Shown in pieces: positions 48,901 through 60,309 of a DNA stretch of 64,000 bases. Below the pieces are notes generated by a model. That model saw only the letters and a list, made by a program, of their open reading frames with translations, was not told where the DNA came from and did no database searches. How positions within the stretch are numbered: position 1 is the stretch's first letter; the number at the start of each line of letters is the position of its first letter. Location of the stretch: NCBI GenBank assembly GCA_032358165.1, contig JAALGY010000013.1, positions 372,001 through 436,000 on the forward strand, in the 5' to 3' direction. The position numbers were made by a program, and so were the translations under genes. Source of the DNA: Diplosphaera chodatii. Taxonomy: Eukaryota; Chlorophyta; Trebouxiophyceae; Prasiolales; Stichococcaceae.

Positions 48901-49967
48901 GCTGACACAGCCTTCTTCTACTTCTCGACATCCTTCTTTGCCTTCGCGTTCGTGCTGAACGTCATCTGGCTGTACTTTCCGCCGGTGAGGCCCTGTCCCA
49001 GCGGCAGAACCCCCGCCAACCTCTGAGTGCAGGAGCCCATCTGTTGGCTCCCATGCCGCTGAAGTGTCCACCTGCAGTGCACACGCCACAGCCATGTGCA
49101 GTCTTCCCAGGACTGGGTTCCGCCCGCTTACAGACTGCTGTGGCCATTTGCTGTAGGTGGGCCTGCCGAAGAGCTCCATCAAGGCGTACCTGATGGACTG
49201 GCGCGGTCGCCAATGGGCCTGCCTCGCCGGCATCCTGTGCGGCCTGGGCAATGGCTTCCAGTTCATGTGCGTGATGCTGGCAGCCGTCCATGTCCGGCAG
49301 CATGTTGCTCCGCAGTGCACAGGCACAGCCGACCACAGTTATCTTGTTAAAATGCGCGTAAATACCAGATCAACGACCATGTGTACAACCCAACGTGTAA
49401 GGTGAACTCGCCATCCAGCTTGGTTCCCTTGTTGCAGGGGCGGCCAGGCTGCCGGCTACGCTGCTGCTGACTCCGTGCAGGTGTGCTTTGGTGTCAGCGG
49501 AGCAGGCCAGCCCATCATAGTACAACTGCACTCCTGCCTACCATCTTATGTGCTGACAGTGCCTGTCAGCTTGTATACTTAAAATGGCTGATGCACCAGA
49601 GTGTTGGTGTGCCACAGGCGCTGCCGCTGGTGAGCACGTTCTGGGGGGTGGTGCTGTTCCACGAGTACTATAGGTCGTCCAAGAAAACGTGCGCCTTGTA
49701 CTGGACCCTTGCTTCCTGTGGCTCTTCTGGTTCTATCTGCTACGTTGCAACATTGCATGCGACGATGGCAAATGGCCAAGCCAATGTCAGAGCTGATATA
49801 TTATGCTGCGATCGGCGCAGCTGCCTGTTCATGTACATGTGCCTTCAAGCAATTATATGTCCCTGCTTTTATTGCTATGCAGGTATGTCCTGCTGGTGGC
49901 GATGCTGCTGCTGTTTGTTGCCGCCGTGGGCCTGCTGATGGGCTCTGCGGGCACGCGCAACGAGTAG
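45974..49967 (+). CDS. Ureide permease (UPS family) transporter
   Basis: Fifteen exons with consistent phase, from 45974-46066 to 49883-49967. It starts MYVVTDKGGGIALMIAALLL, the typical UPS N-terminus, with GTWPAIFNLL then ERRGRLPIHTFLDY. Further landmarks: NIATQYSLAFVGLSITEVVA (fourth exon), INRAEILFPGVFCFLLAA, a ~120-residue cytosolic loop in the middle (exons 6-8), and in the second half FFKGISITITAGLAYVIFSP, WGVVLFHEYYRSSKK and a C-terminal helix ending GSAGTRNE. UPS proteins are proton-coupled importers of allantoin, uracil and related purine/pyrimidine breakdown products. The exon ending ALTGAFLHK is followed by a GC-start intron (47217). Ten transmembrane helices are expected, arranged as two five-helix halves. 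Confidence 0.93.
47840..47875. repeat. Three exact 12-bp tandem copies in a permease intron
   Basis: ATTGCAGTATCA occurs three times head-to-tail with no mismatch. Each copy contains a TGCAG acceptor-like core. It lies between the exons ending PNEDAG and starting ELKARH. Confidence 0.8.
48097..48112. repeat. Short interstitial telomere-type repeat
   Basis: GGGTTTAGGGTTTAGG, about 2.3 units of the plant/algal TTTAGGG telomere repeat, starting 16 nt inside a permease intron. Confidence 0.6.
48876..48900. repeat. Inverted repeat just before a permease 3' splice site
   Basis: ACCAAACCC and GGGTTTGGT pair across a 7-nt loop. The hairpin ends 10 nt before the acceptor of the exon starting at 48911. 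Confidence 0.6.
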
Positions 49968-50867
49968 GCATGCTGGCGGCGCTTTGGCACACCGTGGCCC
50001 AGATACATGCCGTGGCAACATTTATCGGGTGGCACCCGACCAGAAGACTTCCACTTTCCTTCCTTCCCATGGGGTTTTATGGGGCCATCAGCTGCACCGT
50101 GGTTTGGCAACAGCATTAAAGCTGGGGCAAGGGGCATTGTTTGCTGTGCGGACTTCCTCATTGCGATTGATGAGGCACATTCGTTGTGGGATCATACAAA
50201 GCTTGACTGAAGTGGATTTGCTGCGCAGCAGCGCAAATCGGCACCAGCCATTTCGCCATTGTTTTGAGTAAGGAGAGGGTTGACCCAGGTGCAGATTTAG
50301 TAGGTCAGGAAGATGTTACTTGGGCTGCTGACATCAACACACTACCCAATTGTTTGTCACCTTGCTGCTGTAATGTGGTTTAAGTGATGCAACCTATATC
50401 CCTTTGCAAAGCCTTAAAAATGCATCACCTTTGCACAGAGGCTTCGATTGCACAGCCGGATCTTTGCACATGATGGTGCAGACTGACGCGCAGGCAGTAC
50501 TGATGGGTATCAGGTGGTATGCAACCGTAGCGGCCAATCTTCATTAAACTGAGGCAGTATCGAACCCACGGAGCAAGAGTGACCTTGCATCGCTGGTGTA
50601 TAATGGCAATCAGAAGGCTTGCCGAGCGCAGATGTCACTTCAGGTAACAGATTTTCTTCTCAATCCTGACTCCCTCAACCACCAGTATTGCGTCGCTCGA
50701 CAGCCCTCTCTTCGTTTGTGTTACAGCCAGTAGGCTGACAGCCTGACGCTCAGTGGTATGTGCCAGCTGACTGGTCCTCGGGGGTACACGGCGCCGTCCT
50801 TTCAATCCGATGCTCGCTCACAAAATCGTTGTCCAGACCCCGCCAGCAGCGAGGGATGCCCCGCCGC
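49968..50867. other. Intergenic, tail-to-tail
   Basis: Between the stop codons of the ureide permease and the minus-strand sigma factor. Lower GC than the flanks; no exon, RNA gene or clear repeat recognised. Confidence 0.5.
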
Positions 50868-53800
50868 TCACTTCTTGGACGCTGGCACCGTGACACCCAG
50901 CACCTCAGCCGCAATGCTGACGAACGCCTCGTCCTTGCGCAGCTTGTCAAGCGCCAGCTGCAGGATACACATCAGACTGTCAGATTGTCCACAGGCACAT
51001 ACAGCATGTTGCTCCGTCAAGCTCACGCCAGGACACCTGGGAGGGTAATATACATAGTATCTCCTAGCGAGCAGCAGCTCAGCCAGGGAATATGGTGTGA
51101 TCGTCCTCCGCCATGATGCACCGTGGCGCACTGATGGGTGCCTCGGCCGCGCTCCAGGGTGGGCTGTACAACCATGCCCCGCAGTCGCAGCCACAGCGGC
51201 ACACCTCCTTGATCTGGTAGATGCGGGCGCGGGTCAGGTTGCGCTCCCCGGCGATGTCCTTCTGCAGGCGGGGCGCCCCGCCGTCGAGCCCGTACAGCTG
51301 CGCCACTATGTCCGCCTGGTGCGGCTTCACCGCCCGGCGCAGGGCCTCGATGGTGGCCCTGCGTGAGCAACGTTGTGTCCTGTCAGCATGACGAGCGCCA
51401 CCATGTCAGCCGCCACCAGCCAGTGACAGCCCTGAATGTCGGGGCGCGCGGCATCCAGGCAGGGGTGGAGACTGCCAGTGCGAAGGGTGCAAGCGTGAAA
51501 GATTCTGATTGGAGTCACCCACAGCAGTGCATCGTCAGCTGAGATCTGAAACGCCCCAAGAGGCAGGGTGTCGTGAATCAGCTACCCACAACCAAATCCT
51601 GAACCCCACCTGCGCAGCTCGGCGTCTTGCACGGTCGCGAGCGCGGCATCCTCCGACCCCTCGGCATCCGCCATCGCCGCCAGATCAGCGAATGAGTCCA
51701 GGGCATCGGCGTCTGCCCTGAAGGGGTTGCTGCTGCCGCCGTGCTGCCCGCCCTGCAGCGGGGCCTCCATGCTGACCTCGCTGACGGCCTACGGACAGAT
51801 GCAGCGAAGCCGTCATGTAGGACCTGACATGAGCTGCGGCGCGCGCGGAACAGCGCTGCACAGTCGGAGCGGGCTATGCACTGGGCACTGTGCGGCAGCG
51901 CAACACCTGCCAAGGGCAGACGTCAGGCACGTCACACGAGGCCCACCTGCATCTCGAACAGCCGCTGCACTTTGGCCTGCGGCCAGCCAAGCTCCTCTGC
52001 CATCTCCGAAACCGTTGGCCCCCTGCATCTCAGGTGCAGCGCGTCAGCACATCCGCACATTGCACGAGAGGCTCCGGCAGCGAGGCTGCAGCACTGACTG
52101 CCTCTAGCATGTGCAAGCTCGTTCGCCAATGGTGGGGTGGTCATACTTGACCGAGTGACCCAGCTGGCGACAGCTGGCGACCCTTCTGGCTGGCCTCTGT
52201 GATGCCTGTGCTGGGCACGCTGCCAGTGCAAGTGATTATGGCAGCGCTGAGGGGACGCTTTGCCCTTTAGAAACCACGCACCGGCCGTGCTGCTTCCTGA
52301 ACGCGGTGCTTGCACGGTACAGCACCGCCAGCTGGTAGGTGGTGGTGTAGGGCACCGCCACAACGTCCTTCATGACCGCATGCCCCCGCGAGACCGCTGT
52401 GTGCACATACCTGCAGGCGGCCACACAGACCGCGTCTGCTGCAGGGTGAGATGGACATATTGACACACGTCGAGCGGCACTTGTGCACCCCTTCTGCTGA
52501 GCAGGGGTTCCTGGTAATCCTCAGCTGGCTCGCTGCCACCGAGATGCATGTCGTGTCTTTCTGCCCATGCTTGCTTGTCAAAAGCGCTCCGCGCTTGTCG
52601 AGTCCAGTGGACCGTACCAGTACACGGCTGTGGTGAGGCGGCCCCCGCGCCGCGGCTCGAACTTGTCCAGGCCAGCCTCCAGGCCCCGCAGACCCACCTG
52701 CAGCCCGGAAGGTAACAGGACTACTTCACAGGCTGCATCTCAGTCGTTACTAGGTGCCACGGAGAGTAGTGCCTTAGGTTGTGCTGCTCAGGACTCGACA
52801 CCCGAGCAGCAAGGCCGGCAGCCAGGTGGAAGCTGTTGCCAGTGCATGCCACCAAGGGAAATCCACACGCTGTTGCTATATCACTGTGGCCTGGTTTACA
52901 AGGATAGGAACACATCAGCTTTACAAGGGTAGGAACGCATCAGCTCACCTGCACCAGGTCTTCCAGCGAGACGTTGGCGGAGTGCTGGTAGCGGCTGGCG
53001 ATGCGGACCACAAGGCGCAGCTGGCTGTCGCACAGGATGCGCCGCGCTTTGCGGCCGTTCGCCACCGCCGCCGCCAGCTGCTCGGCTGCGGCAGCGGCGC
53101 CTTGGGCCCGCCTGCCTTTGGCGCCGCTGGCGGCGCCGCTGTCTGTTTGTTCGGACTGACCCGCAGCCAGCATGAGGCTTTCAGCGGTGGAATGAGCTGG
53201 CAGCTGCGAGGTGTGAGCTGCAGTTGACGGCGCCCCCGCAGGGAGCGCTGCTGCTGAGGTGACGCCAGGTGGTGAGTAGCGCAGCAGCGCCGCCGCCGCC
53301 GCGGGGCCCCCTGCAGCGCCCGCCCGCTGCAGGGTGGCCAGCTCGCGGCCCGCAGCCGCCACCAGCTCCGCACCCCGAGGCGGCCGCCCCAGCTGCTGCT
53401 GCGCAGCCGCCGCCGCCGTCTCGACCTGCTGCCCGAGCCGCATCAGCTGCGTCAGCTGCACCTCTGCATCCCTGCACAAAGTGGCAGAGGGTTCAGCTTC
53501 GACTTACAGATTTACTGAGGATACCTGCTCAGCACATTGGAACGATAGCAGCCTTGACATACTTGCACTCCAGTCCTATCCAGGAAGGGTCACCTGCCAC
53601 ACGCCTGGCCATAGCACCACCCCAACGCACTTGAATCTGCTGACAACATGCAGCTGCCCCAGCAACAGAGTCTGCACTGTGACGACCCACCTGTCCAGCT
53701 GGGGGATGGCGCGCCGCAGCAGCCAGCTCAGCGCCGAGCGCGGCATGCTGACCTCGTAGGCGTTCTGCAGCCTGCGGCATGACCAATCAACAGCGGTCAG

Positions 53801-55499
53801 CGCCAAGCAACCTGCAAAGTCCTGTGCCAGCACGGGGTATGCAGAACCATGCAGCTGTGCGGCAATGCCATCACTCTCCCCAGACACACGCTTGAGTCGG
53901 CAGGGTCCAACAATGCCTGGATGTGCTGTCTGAGAACTACTGTGCAGATTTCTGCAGTGATCACGCACCGCATGAGTGCGTGCGGCTCTGGCAACTGGCG
54001 CCGGCCCCAGGCGCCAGCGTTGCGGCCGCCCAGCAGGCTCGCCGTCAGCGGGTCCACCGCGCCCCGCTCGACGCCGGCCAGGGCGGCGGCAGCCGCTGCA
54101 GCCTCTTCATCGGCCCTGGACCGACGGAGACAAGCAACTTGTGCACAGGGCAACCGATCGGCGAGGCGTCTGAGCAGGCAGCAGCATGCAGTGGTGCCCC
54201 CGCATGAGGGTTTGTCACCGTCTGCGTCATTAACACAACTGATGGTGCTCAAAGGTTGACTTGGCCCTGGGACTCTGGACCACGCCCGTTACAACCGACA
54301 GCTGGCTGTCACGGGGATCTAGGGACAGTGCACACGATCGGCTGGACTCTGCACCTGCGAGCAGCGGCTCGTGCTGCGGCCATCCGCGCCCGCCGAGCCC
54401 TGCGGGCCGCTGTGTCGGCCTCCGCCTGCTGGCTGCGGGCTACAGCTCCGCCCCTGGCTGTGCGCGCAGGCTTGCGTCCCCGCCTCAACTCCTGCACAGA
54501 GGGTATCGCATGAGCACCTTGCTGGAGTCTGACAAGCCAACAGCGCAGGCGCGCTCTACTGCTGATGCCGCTGACTCGCTGTAGGCAACCTCTGCCAGGA
54601 CTTCCTGGAGATTATATCACCAGGTGCACCTGCTGTTGCTGCTGGTGCTGTGCGTTAGGGAGTGCGTGCTGCGGCGGCGGTTGCAGGCGCGGCAGAGGTC
54701 CACCAATCGACAGCTCCTGCTGCAGCTGCAGCTCGTGCATGCCGGCCTCCCTGTAGACGCTCCTCACCAGGCGTCCGCGCCCTGATAGAAAGTCCTCCAA
54801 CAGCGGCGTCGTGGGGCTAGAGTGCTGCTGCTGCAGCTGCTGCTGCTGCGAGACTACCTGCGCTGACGAGTGCGTGCCGCCTCCACCCTGTACTGACGTG
54901 CATCCGGCCGGTGCCGGCGCTGTGGATGGTGTCGCAGTTGGTGTGCCTGCATTGGCGGCTGCAGCACCCTGTGGCGGCGCTGAGGAGGCCCGTGCCAGGC
55001 CCCCTGGCAGGGGAGGCTGTTGCAGCTTCAGCTGCCGGCGCTTCGGCAGCGCCTTGGGCCGGTGTTTGCTGCGCTGTGGGGGTGCTGGTTGCTGCTCAGG
55101 CTCCCGCTGGGCGTCTGCAGCTTTGCTGGCGGCAGGCGCAACCGAGGCGCCACTGTCACGGCGTGTGCCAGCCCCAGACGCCGCTGTTGACGGTTCTGAA
55201 GGGCCAGCTGCCCCTGTGGCAGCTGGATCAGCGGCGTGGTCATGAGCTGCGGTGCTGCACTGGAGGACGCCGCCGCGCCCACTGATGCTGTCTAATTCGG
55301 CTTCTGGCGCCGACGAGGCAGCCTTGTAGCCTTTCGCAGGATCTTTTCTGCCTGTGTGCGTGCGCAGCACCGCTGGCCTACCGACCCTGCGCCGTGTGCT
55401 GCTGCGCTGGCTGCCAAATGGTGCTGTTGCATTCTGCTCCCGGGCCCCCAGCCCAGGAGCCAGCAGCCGACTGGACGCATGCAACAGGCTTGCGAGCAT
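50868..55499 (-). CDS. SIG: Plastid-type RNA polymerase sigma-70 factor
   Basis: Eleven exons, roughly 845 residues. Exon 1 (55499-54621) gives an N-terminus rich in Ser/Arg/Ala (MLASLLHASSRLLAP...) that fits a chloroplast transit peptide, then a long Pro/Gln/Ala disordered part containing LLEDFLSGRG. Basic helical exons (ELRRGRK...) and the region 1.2/2 helix follow. Sigma region 2 reads RRILCDSQLRLVVRIASRYQ, NVSLEDLVQ, VGLRGLEAGLDKFEPRRG and LTTAVYWYVHTAVSRGH. Region 3 has PTVSEMAEELGWPQAKVQ, and region 4 has ADIVAQLYGLDGG and RLQKDIAGERNLTRARIYQI, ending VPASKK. It should direct the plastid-encoded polymerase to promoters. The conserved WWIRQ of region 2 is WYVHT here, so promoter melting may differ. 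An upstream in-frame start is possible. It is head-to-head with rsmH. Confidence 0.92.
52895..52944. repeat. 25-bp tandem duplication at a sigma-factor 5' splice site
   Basis: Two copies of a 25-mer starting TTTACAAGG and ending CATCAGC, with two mismatches (52895-52919 and 52920-52944). The second copy ends within the donor (GTGAGC) of the intron after the exon ending VSLEDLVQ. Confidence 0.75.
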
Positions 55500-55869
55500 G
55501 CAGCCACGCGCATGCGGCCCGGCGCTGCGCTCTGCAGACGAGGTGAAGTGCAAGGCCTCAGAACAGACTCGCTTGACCACAAAATCTTGTACCAAACTGT
55601 CTCATAAAACTGTGGTTGCTGGTCCTGTAGCTACGCCCAGTTGATCGCTAGCCTACGTTTGACTATCAGGCAGTGTGCAAAGCAGCAAATCAGCACGCCT
55701 GGTGCTTGCCAGTTCGCGATAGCGCCACGATGCATCGTCATGACAGCGTGGCAACGGTGCAGGGCGGCCGAAAAGATTGTCAAACATCACGGATCGCGCT
55801 CCGCATCGGTGCGTTGCAGACAGCAGTAGGGTATTCACTCCCCGTCCGTGAGCCTTATGCCGTGCTTGC
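55500..55869. promoter_or_regulatory. Short divergent promoter shared by sigma factor and rsmH
   Basis: Only ~370 bp (400 bp if rsmH starts at 55900) separates the two start codons. It must carry both 5' UTRs and both core promoters. It contains a 12-bp perfect palindrome, ACGATGCATCGT, at 55727-55738, and no obvious TATA box. Confidence 0.55.
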
Positions 55870-58692
55870 ATGCCCGGCTGCAGCCTGCTAAACCGCTGCA
55901 TGAGGCAGTTCTTGTTGCGAGGTGACACCATACGCTGCCGCAGCAGCGTCCCTGCATCAAATCCTGGGCCCGCGTCGTTCCTGCCTCATTCGCGCAAGCT
56001 TACAGACGCCAGCAGCCTTCTGTGCACTAGGAACTCGTGTACAGCGTGTCCAACACCCTATCCAAAGACAGCGTGCTTCGCTGGCGGCACCAGATCGCTT
56101 GGCGCCGGTGCAGAGGCGGCACATGGTGAGCTTTCCGCAGCAGCCGATCAGGCTGCACCGCCGCCTGAGCCTGAGCTCGCAGCCAGCCGATCAGCACAGC
56201 ACACGCCGGTGCTGCTGGACGAGGTCCAGGGCTTCTTTGCCGATGTGCGGCTGCGCACCTTCGTTGACGGCACGCTCGGTGCCGGCGGCCACGCATGCGC
56301 CATCGCGGCTGCCCACCAGGTGGTGGCGAACTGTCGCATTGGGCACCTGCAGCCTTCACGGCCTCCTGCCAGCATGCAGGCAACCTGTCCTGTTCTCCAT
56401 GGTCCTACGACCACCTGCCATGCCAAAATGCCTCATGGGCGTGTGGTGTGGCATGCACAGGAGCTGCGCACGCTGGTGTGCATCGACCAGGACCAGGCGG
56501 CCTTCGCGGTAGCAGAGCCGCGGCTGGCGGCAGTGCGCCGCGATGGTTTGGACATCCGGCTGCACCAGGGCAACTTCAGGCGAGCGCCCGAGCCACCATT
56601 CATTCGTTTCAACGCGGTGCAGGCTGCGCCGCCTGCAGCATTTGCCCCTGCACTTCTGCTGGCAAGGCCAGCCTGCTGAGGGTGAAGCCTCATCCTGCTC
56701 GTGCACTGAACATGCAAACACGCAAAGCTAGACACTCTGTTCAGGAATAGAACACCCTGAAACAAAGTGGGAAGTGTATGATCGCAGGGATATGCGAACA
56801 GCACTGGAGCCGGCGGTTGGCGGCAGCAGCGGCTTAGCCGATGGCATACTGCTGGATTTGGGCGTGTCGTCCATGCAGGTTTGTGACCTGATAGCTGCTG
56901 CATCGTGAGCTCTGCATCCTCATGCACATCATCCAGAGGAGCAGGGAGAAAGAGTTGCAGGCAATCCGGCAACGCCTGCACACAGCCCAGACCTTGCTGC
57001 CGCCGCATGCTGCGGTCGCCTCCGATTCGTCTGTCTCTGGGCTCACAGCTGGACCAGGCCGGGCGCGGCTTCTCCTTCATGCGGGACGGGCCGCTGGACA
57101 TGCGCATGGGCGGCGGCCCTGGAGCGAGCCCCATGTCCGCCGAGGCGCTGGTCAACACCGCTGACGAGGCCGAGCTGGGGCGCATCATCCGGGACTGGGG
57201 CGAGGAGCGCGGGTGGCGGCGGATAGCGGCCAGGTGGGGAGGCGCCAAGCTCAATTTGACGCAACTGTCCAATGCGAAGCGTGCACAACAACTTGGACTG
57301 GACTGCAACTGCCTCCCGTGCAAGTGGTCAGCTGCTGTGCAATGTTCAGTTCAGCCTCTAACGTGCTGCGCTTCAGAATCGTCCAGAGCCGGGACGCAAA
57401 GCCCATCCGCACTACACAGCAGCTGGTGGCGGCAATTGGTGCGTCCGTCTGTGCTGCTCCACATCTCAGCTTATGCGGCCCTCACTTTAGATTTTGCTGG
57501 TCACATACCTTTGTGCTCAAAAGCTTGATGCTGAGCTGGCCACCCGCAGGCGGCGGCAGGGGCAAGGGGGGCATCCACCCCGCGACCCGCACCTTCCAGG
57601 CGCTGCGGATTGCGGTAAATGACGAGCTGGGCGCCCTGCGGGACGGACTGCCCGCCGCCATCGACGCTCTGGCACAAGGTGCGGCTGGCAGCGACCAATG
57701 TCATGCGTGGCTGATGTTCTCAAGTAGCTTGCGCGTCCTGCGAGCTGGGCTGCCTTGACATTATGATGTCTGCTGATAAGCACAGCCAGCAGCCGCTCTT
57801 CACAGAAGTTCGAGCTACAGCAGCGGGCCATGCTCGGTGCTGAGGCAGCGCGGTCTGTCCATCTTCTTTGCAACAGTGTCCACGGACGCCGAGAAGGCTG
57901 CAGCGAGTGATCACCTGCATGGTCAGCGCTGTGCTGCAGGGGGGCGGCTGGCGGTAATCAGCTTCCACAGCCTGGAGGACCGCCTGGTGAAGCGCGCCTT
58001 CCTGGCTGCAGCCGGCAGGTGCATAACCATGATCGTCAGCAACCCCCGGATGGTTTTGGATGCTGCATGTGCTGTGCCAGCCGACAGCAGAGCAGGCTTT
58101 CGGACGTCCACGTGCTGCGCCAGCCGGTGGCAGAGCAGATGCAGCGTGTTGTGTGTTGTCAGTAGTGGCCGGCAGCGTTCGGCAGCTTGGTAATGGGACT
58201 TGCGCCAGCTGCTGTCAGTCATCTGCGTAACTGCTCAAGAAATGTGAAATCGTCAGTCTGGGGGGCGTATACAGCTTGCGGCCGCCTGTGTTTTAAGGTC
58301 CTACAGCTCACAACTCGCAGACCGCAGCAAGAGGATGCCCAGCCGGAAGACAGGCAGCTCAGCATGCTGGCGGATATGCACCCCAGGGCGGGTCCGCCTG
58401 CCGCAGCCCGTATCCTCACCAAGCGCCCCGTGATGGCAGGTGTGGCCCAGGGGAAGCATTCTCGCAGCTGTTGCCTGTATATGGCGTCGACACAGCGGCA
58501 TTCGAGATGCACACACACACAGTTGTCTGCGACAGCAGCTGGTAAAATATGGACGTGCGGCTGCAGAGGCTGCTGCGGCTTCATGTGAGGCTCGGTGGTG
58601 CATTTGCAGGTGATGCAGAGCAGCGGAGCAACCCTCGCAGCCGCAGCGCCAAGCTCCGGGTGCTCGAGAAGCTGCCAGTCAGCGACCATTGA
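55870..58692 (+). CDS. rsmH: 16S rRNA (cytosine-1402-N4)-methyltransferase RsmH/MraW, organelle-targeted
   Basis: About nine exons. The first is 55870-56319, then 56461-56579, 56788-56878, 57049-57233 and further exons to a TGA at 58690-58692. After a ~110-residue leader rich in Arg, Ser, Pro and Cys (likely plastid or mitochondrial transit peptide) come the family motifs: [24 protein letters not shown] (SAM-binding loop), [60 protein letters not shown], and [20 protein letters not shown]. The C-terminus reads LTKRPV and [12 protein letters not shown]. Bacterial RsmH methylates C1402 in the 16S decoding centre, so an organellar ribosome is the expected target. The second intron (56580) starts with GC. 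The start could be 55870 or the ATG at 55900. It shares a divergent promoter with the sigma-factor gene. Confidence 0.94.
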
Positions 58693-58892
58693 GGATGCTG
58701 CTGGCGGTGGCCGCTGGCAAACCCTAGTTGCCGAGCTGAACATTAGGAAGAGGCAACGGCTGACACCGTCCGCAAAGCAAGGCTGATGGCGCGTCGAGCT
58801 GCTGGCACGTGCATGTAGTGGGATGTTGCGGCTGTGGCGTAGCTACACATCTGACCAGTATAGGGCATCCTGTTTGCGCAAGCCCGACACAG

Positions 58893-59321
58893 CTATGAGG
58901 CCAGGCCAGTGACAGAGTTGTGACGAGCGGCAAATTGTGACGCCTGAGCATTGAACCCTTTGGGCTTGCTGGACACCTCGGCCTCCCAATAATCAGACAG
59001 TGTACTGCGCCATGTGGACACAAGCACGTGCAGCCCAGATCCACCGGTGCCAGTTGTCGACACAATTTCACGAATGCACAACTCGGATCTCAGGTCCTTC
59101 TCCTGCTTGGGAGTACGCCACTCGGCCATTCGCTCAGCGGCGGTGTTGCGCCGCTGCAGCACCGCCGATCGGCAGCACATACCATCAAAAGGTGTCGGAA
59201 GGTCCGCGCAGCTCAGTGCTGGGGACAGGTGCGCGTGCAACAGACGCTTCCGTGGGTACAGGCTTTCACTGAGCAGACTTCGCAGTGAATGATGTGCAGG
59301 CAGTCCGTTTGGCTCGGTCAT
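58893..59321 (-). CDS. Doubtful single-exon ORF, 142 codons
   Basis: The minus-strand ORF from ATG 59321 (MTEPNGLPAHHS) to 58893 has mixed, protein-like composition (for example AEWRTPKQEKDLRSELCIRE) and is open further upstream as an Arg-rich stretch. No family is recognised. All three plus-strand frames are also open over much of 59000-59290, so the absence of stops may be due to base composition. Confidence 0.3.
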   Translation of the reverse strand: MTEPNGLPAHHSLRSLLSESLYPRKRLLHAHLSPALSCADLPTPFDGMCCRSAVLQRRNTAAERMAEWRTPKQEKDLRSELCIREIVSTTGTGGSGLHVLVSTWRSTLSDYWEAEVSSKPKGFNAQASQFAARHNSVTGLAS

Positions 59322-60309
59322 GCCCGTAGATGCGCGGTTTGCAAGGATCTTTCGTCGCCGACGTCGGAGCCGCCTGCGGCTTGTTAACACAGCAGCAAAG
59401 CGCGCGTGCCGCCGCTGCAGACATGCATTAGTTCGTTGGATGATGTTCGAGACGGTGCCAGTGTGCCTGCATGGTTCGGCCAGCGCGCTAATGGCTCTTG
59501 ACCGGAAGTTGGCCTAGCAAGTGCATGGACGAAGCGGGCTCGCCTCCACAAGATACTGGCCCTGGACGGATTGTAGCGCGAGAACGTGTGACCCCCGGAT
59601 AGCAGTCTGTGTATGCGACGGTGTGGGCTGCAGCGCCCTCATGTCCGCCAGATCGTGGCCGGGTGTCACGGGAGGTCATCGTGCGACCTGCTGATGCCTG
59701 CTGATGCACCTTGCGTCGTGCATCAGTGACTTGGGCAGCAAGTAATAAGTGTACTAATGTATCATCGCCTGCGTAGGCAGCACGCTACGGATTCTGCGGT
59801 GAGTCAGGGTGATAAGGCCTCCTGCGGATGCCTCCATTGCAGGTGCAGACGTGGGCGGCGGACGCGAGTTACTGGCCCCGACATCCCGCAGACGCAGAGC
59901 GAGCGCAGACGCAGCTGACAACCTGCAAGACGGCTGCGGCCTGCGCTCCGCCGCTGTCTTGGGCGGCGTGACTTGCGCTCAACAGCACAACCACTGCACG
60001 GCTTACCAAACGGGCCAGTCACGCCATCTCAGATCCTTTGCCGGCGGCGCAAGACATGAGCGCCTGCGATGACGGGCTTCACGCCGGCGTCGAGCATACT
60101 ACTGGCGCAGGTGAGGGAAGCAATAGATTCCGATTGCTGTCTACATGGCCGGCAAGGAGGTGCCTCTAGAGCAGGTCATCAGCTGTGCACCAACACCCAC
60201 CCTGGTGTTGATTGCGGCGCCAAATGGGGCGAAACACAGTCTGGCGCTGAGTCTGTCTTCTAGCAGAGAGTGGTACCGATGTTGCGTGACTCAAGCAAGA
60301 ATCTGCTGA
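59322..60309. other. Unresolved stretch upstream of the DOG1-domain gene
   Basis: Probably holds the promoter and first exon(s) of the DOG1 gene. A GC-rich patch at 59830-59960 and short ORFs (for example 60069-60263) could be exons, but none joins in phase with the first certain DOG1-gene exon. A bZIP basic region was looked for here and not found. Confidence 0.35.

Noticed and set aside
50540..50570. TTCGA-containing stretch resembling a tRNA T-loop
   Set aside because: The flanking bases do not form the T-arm stem and no matching D-arm or anticodon arm was found.
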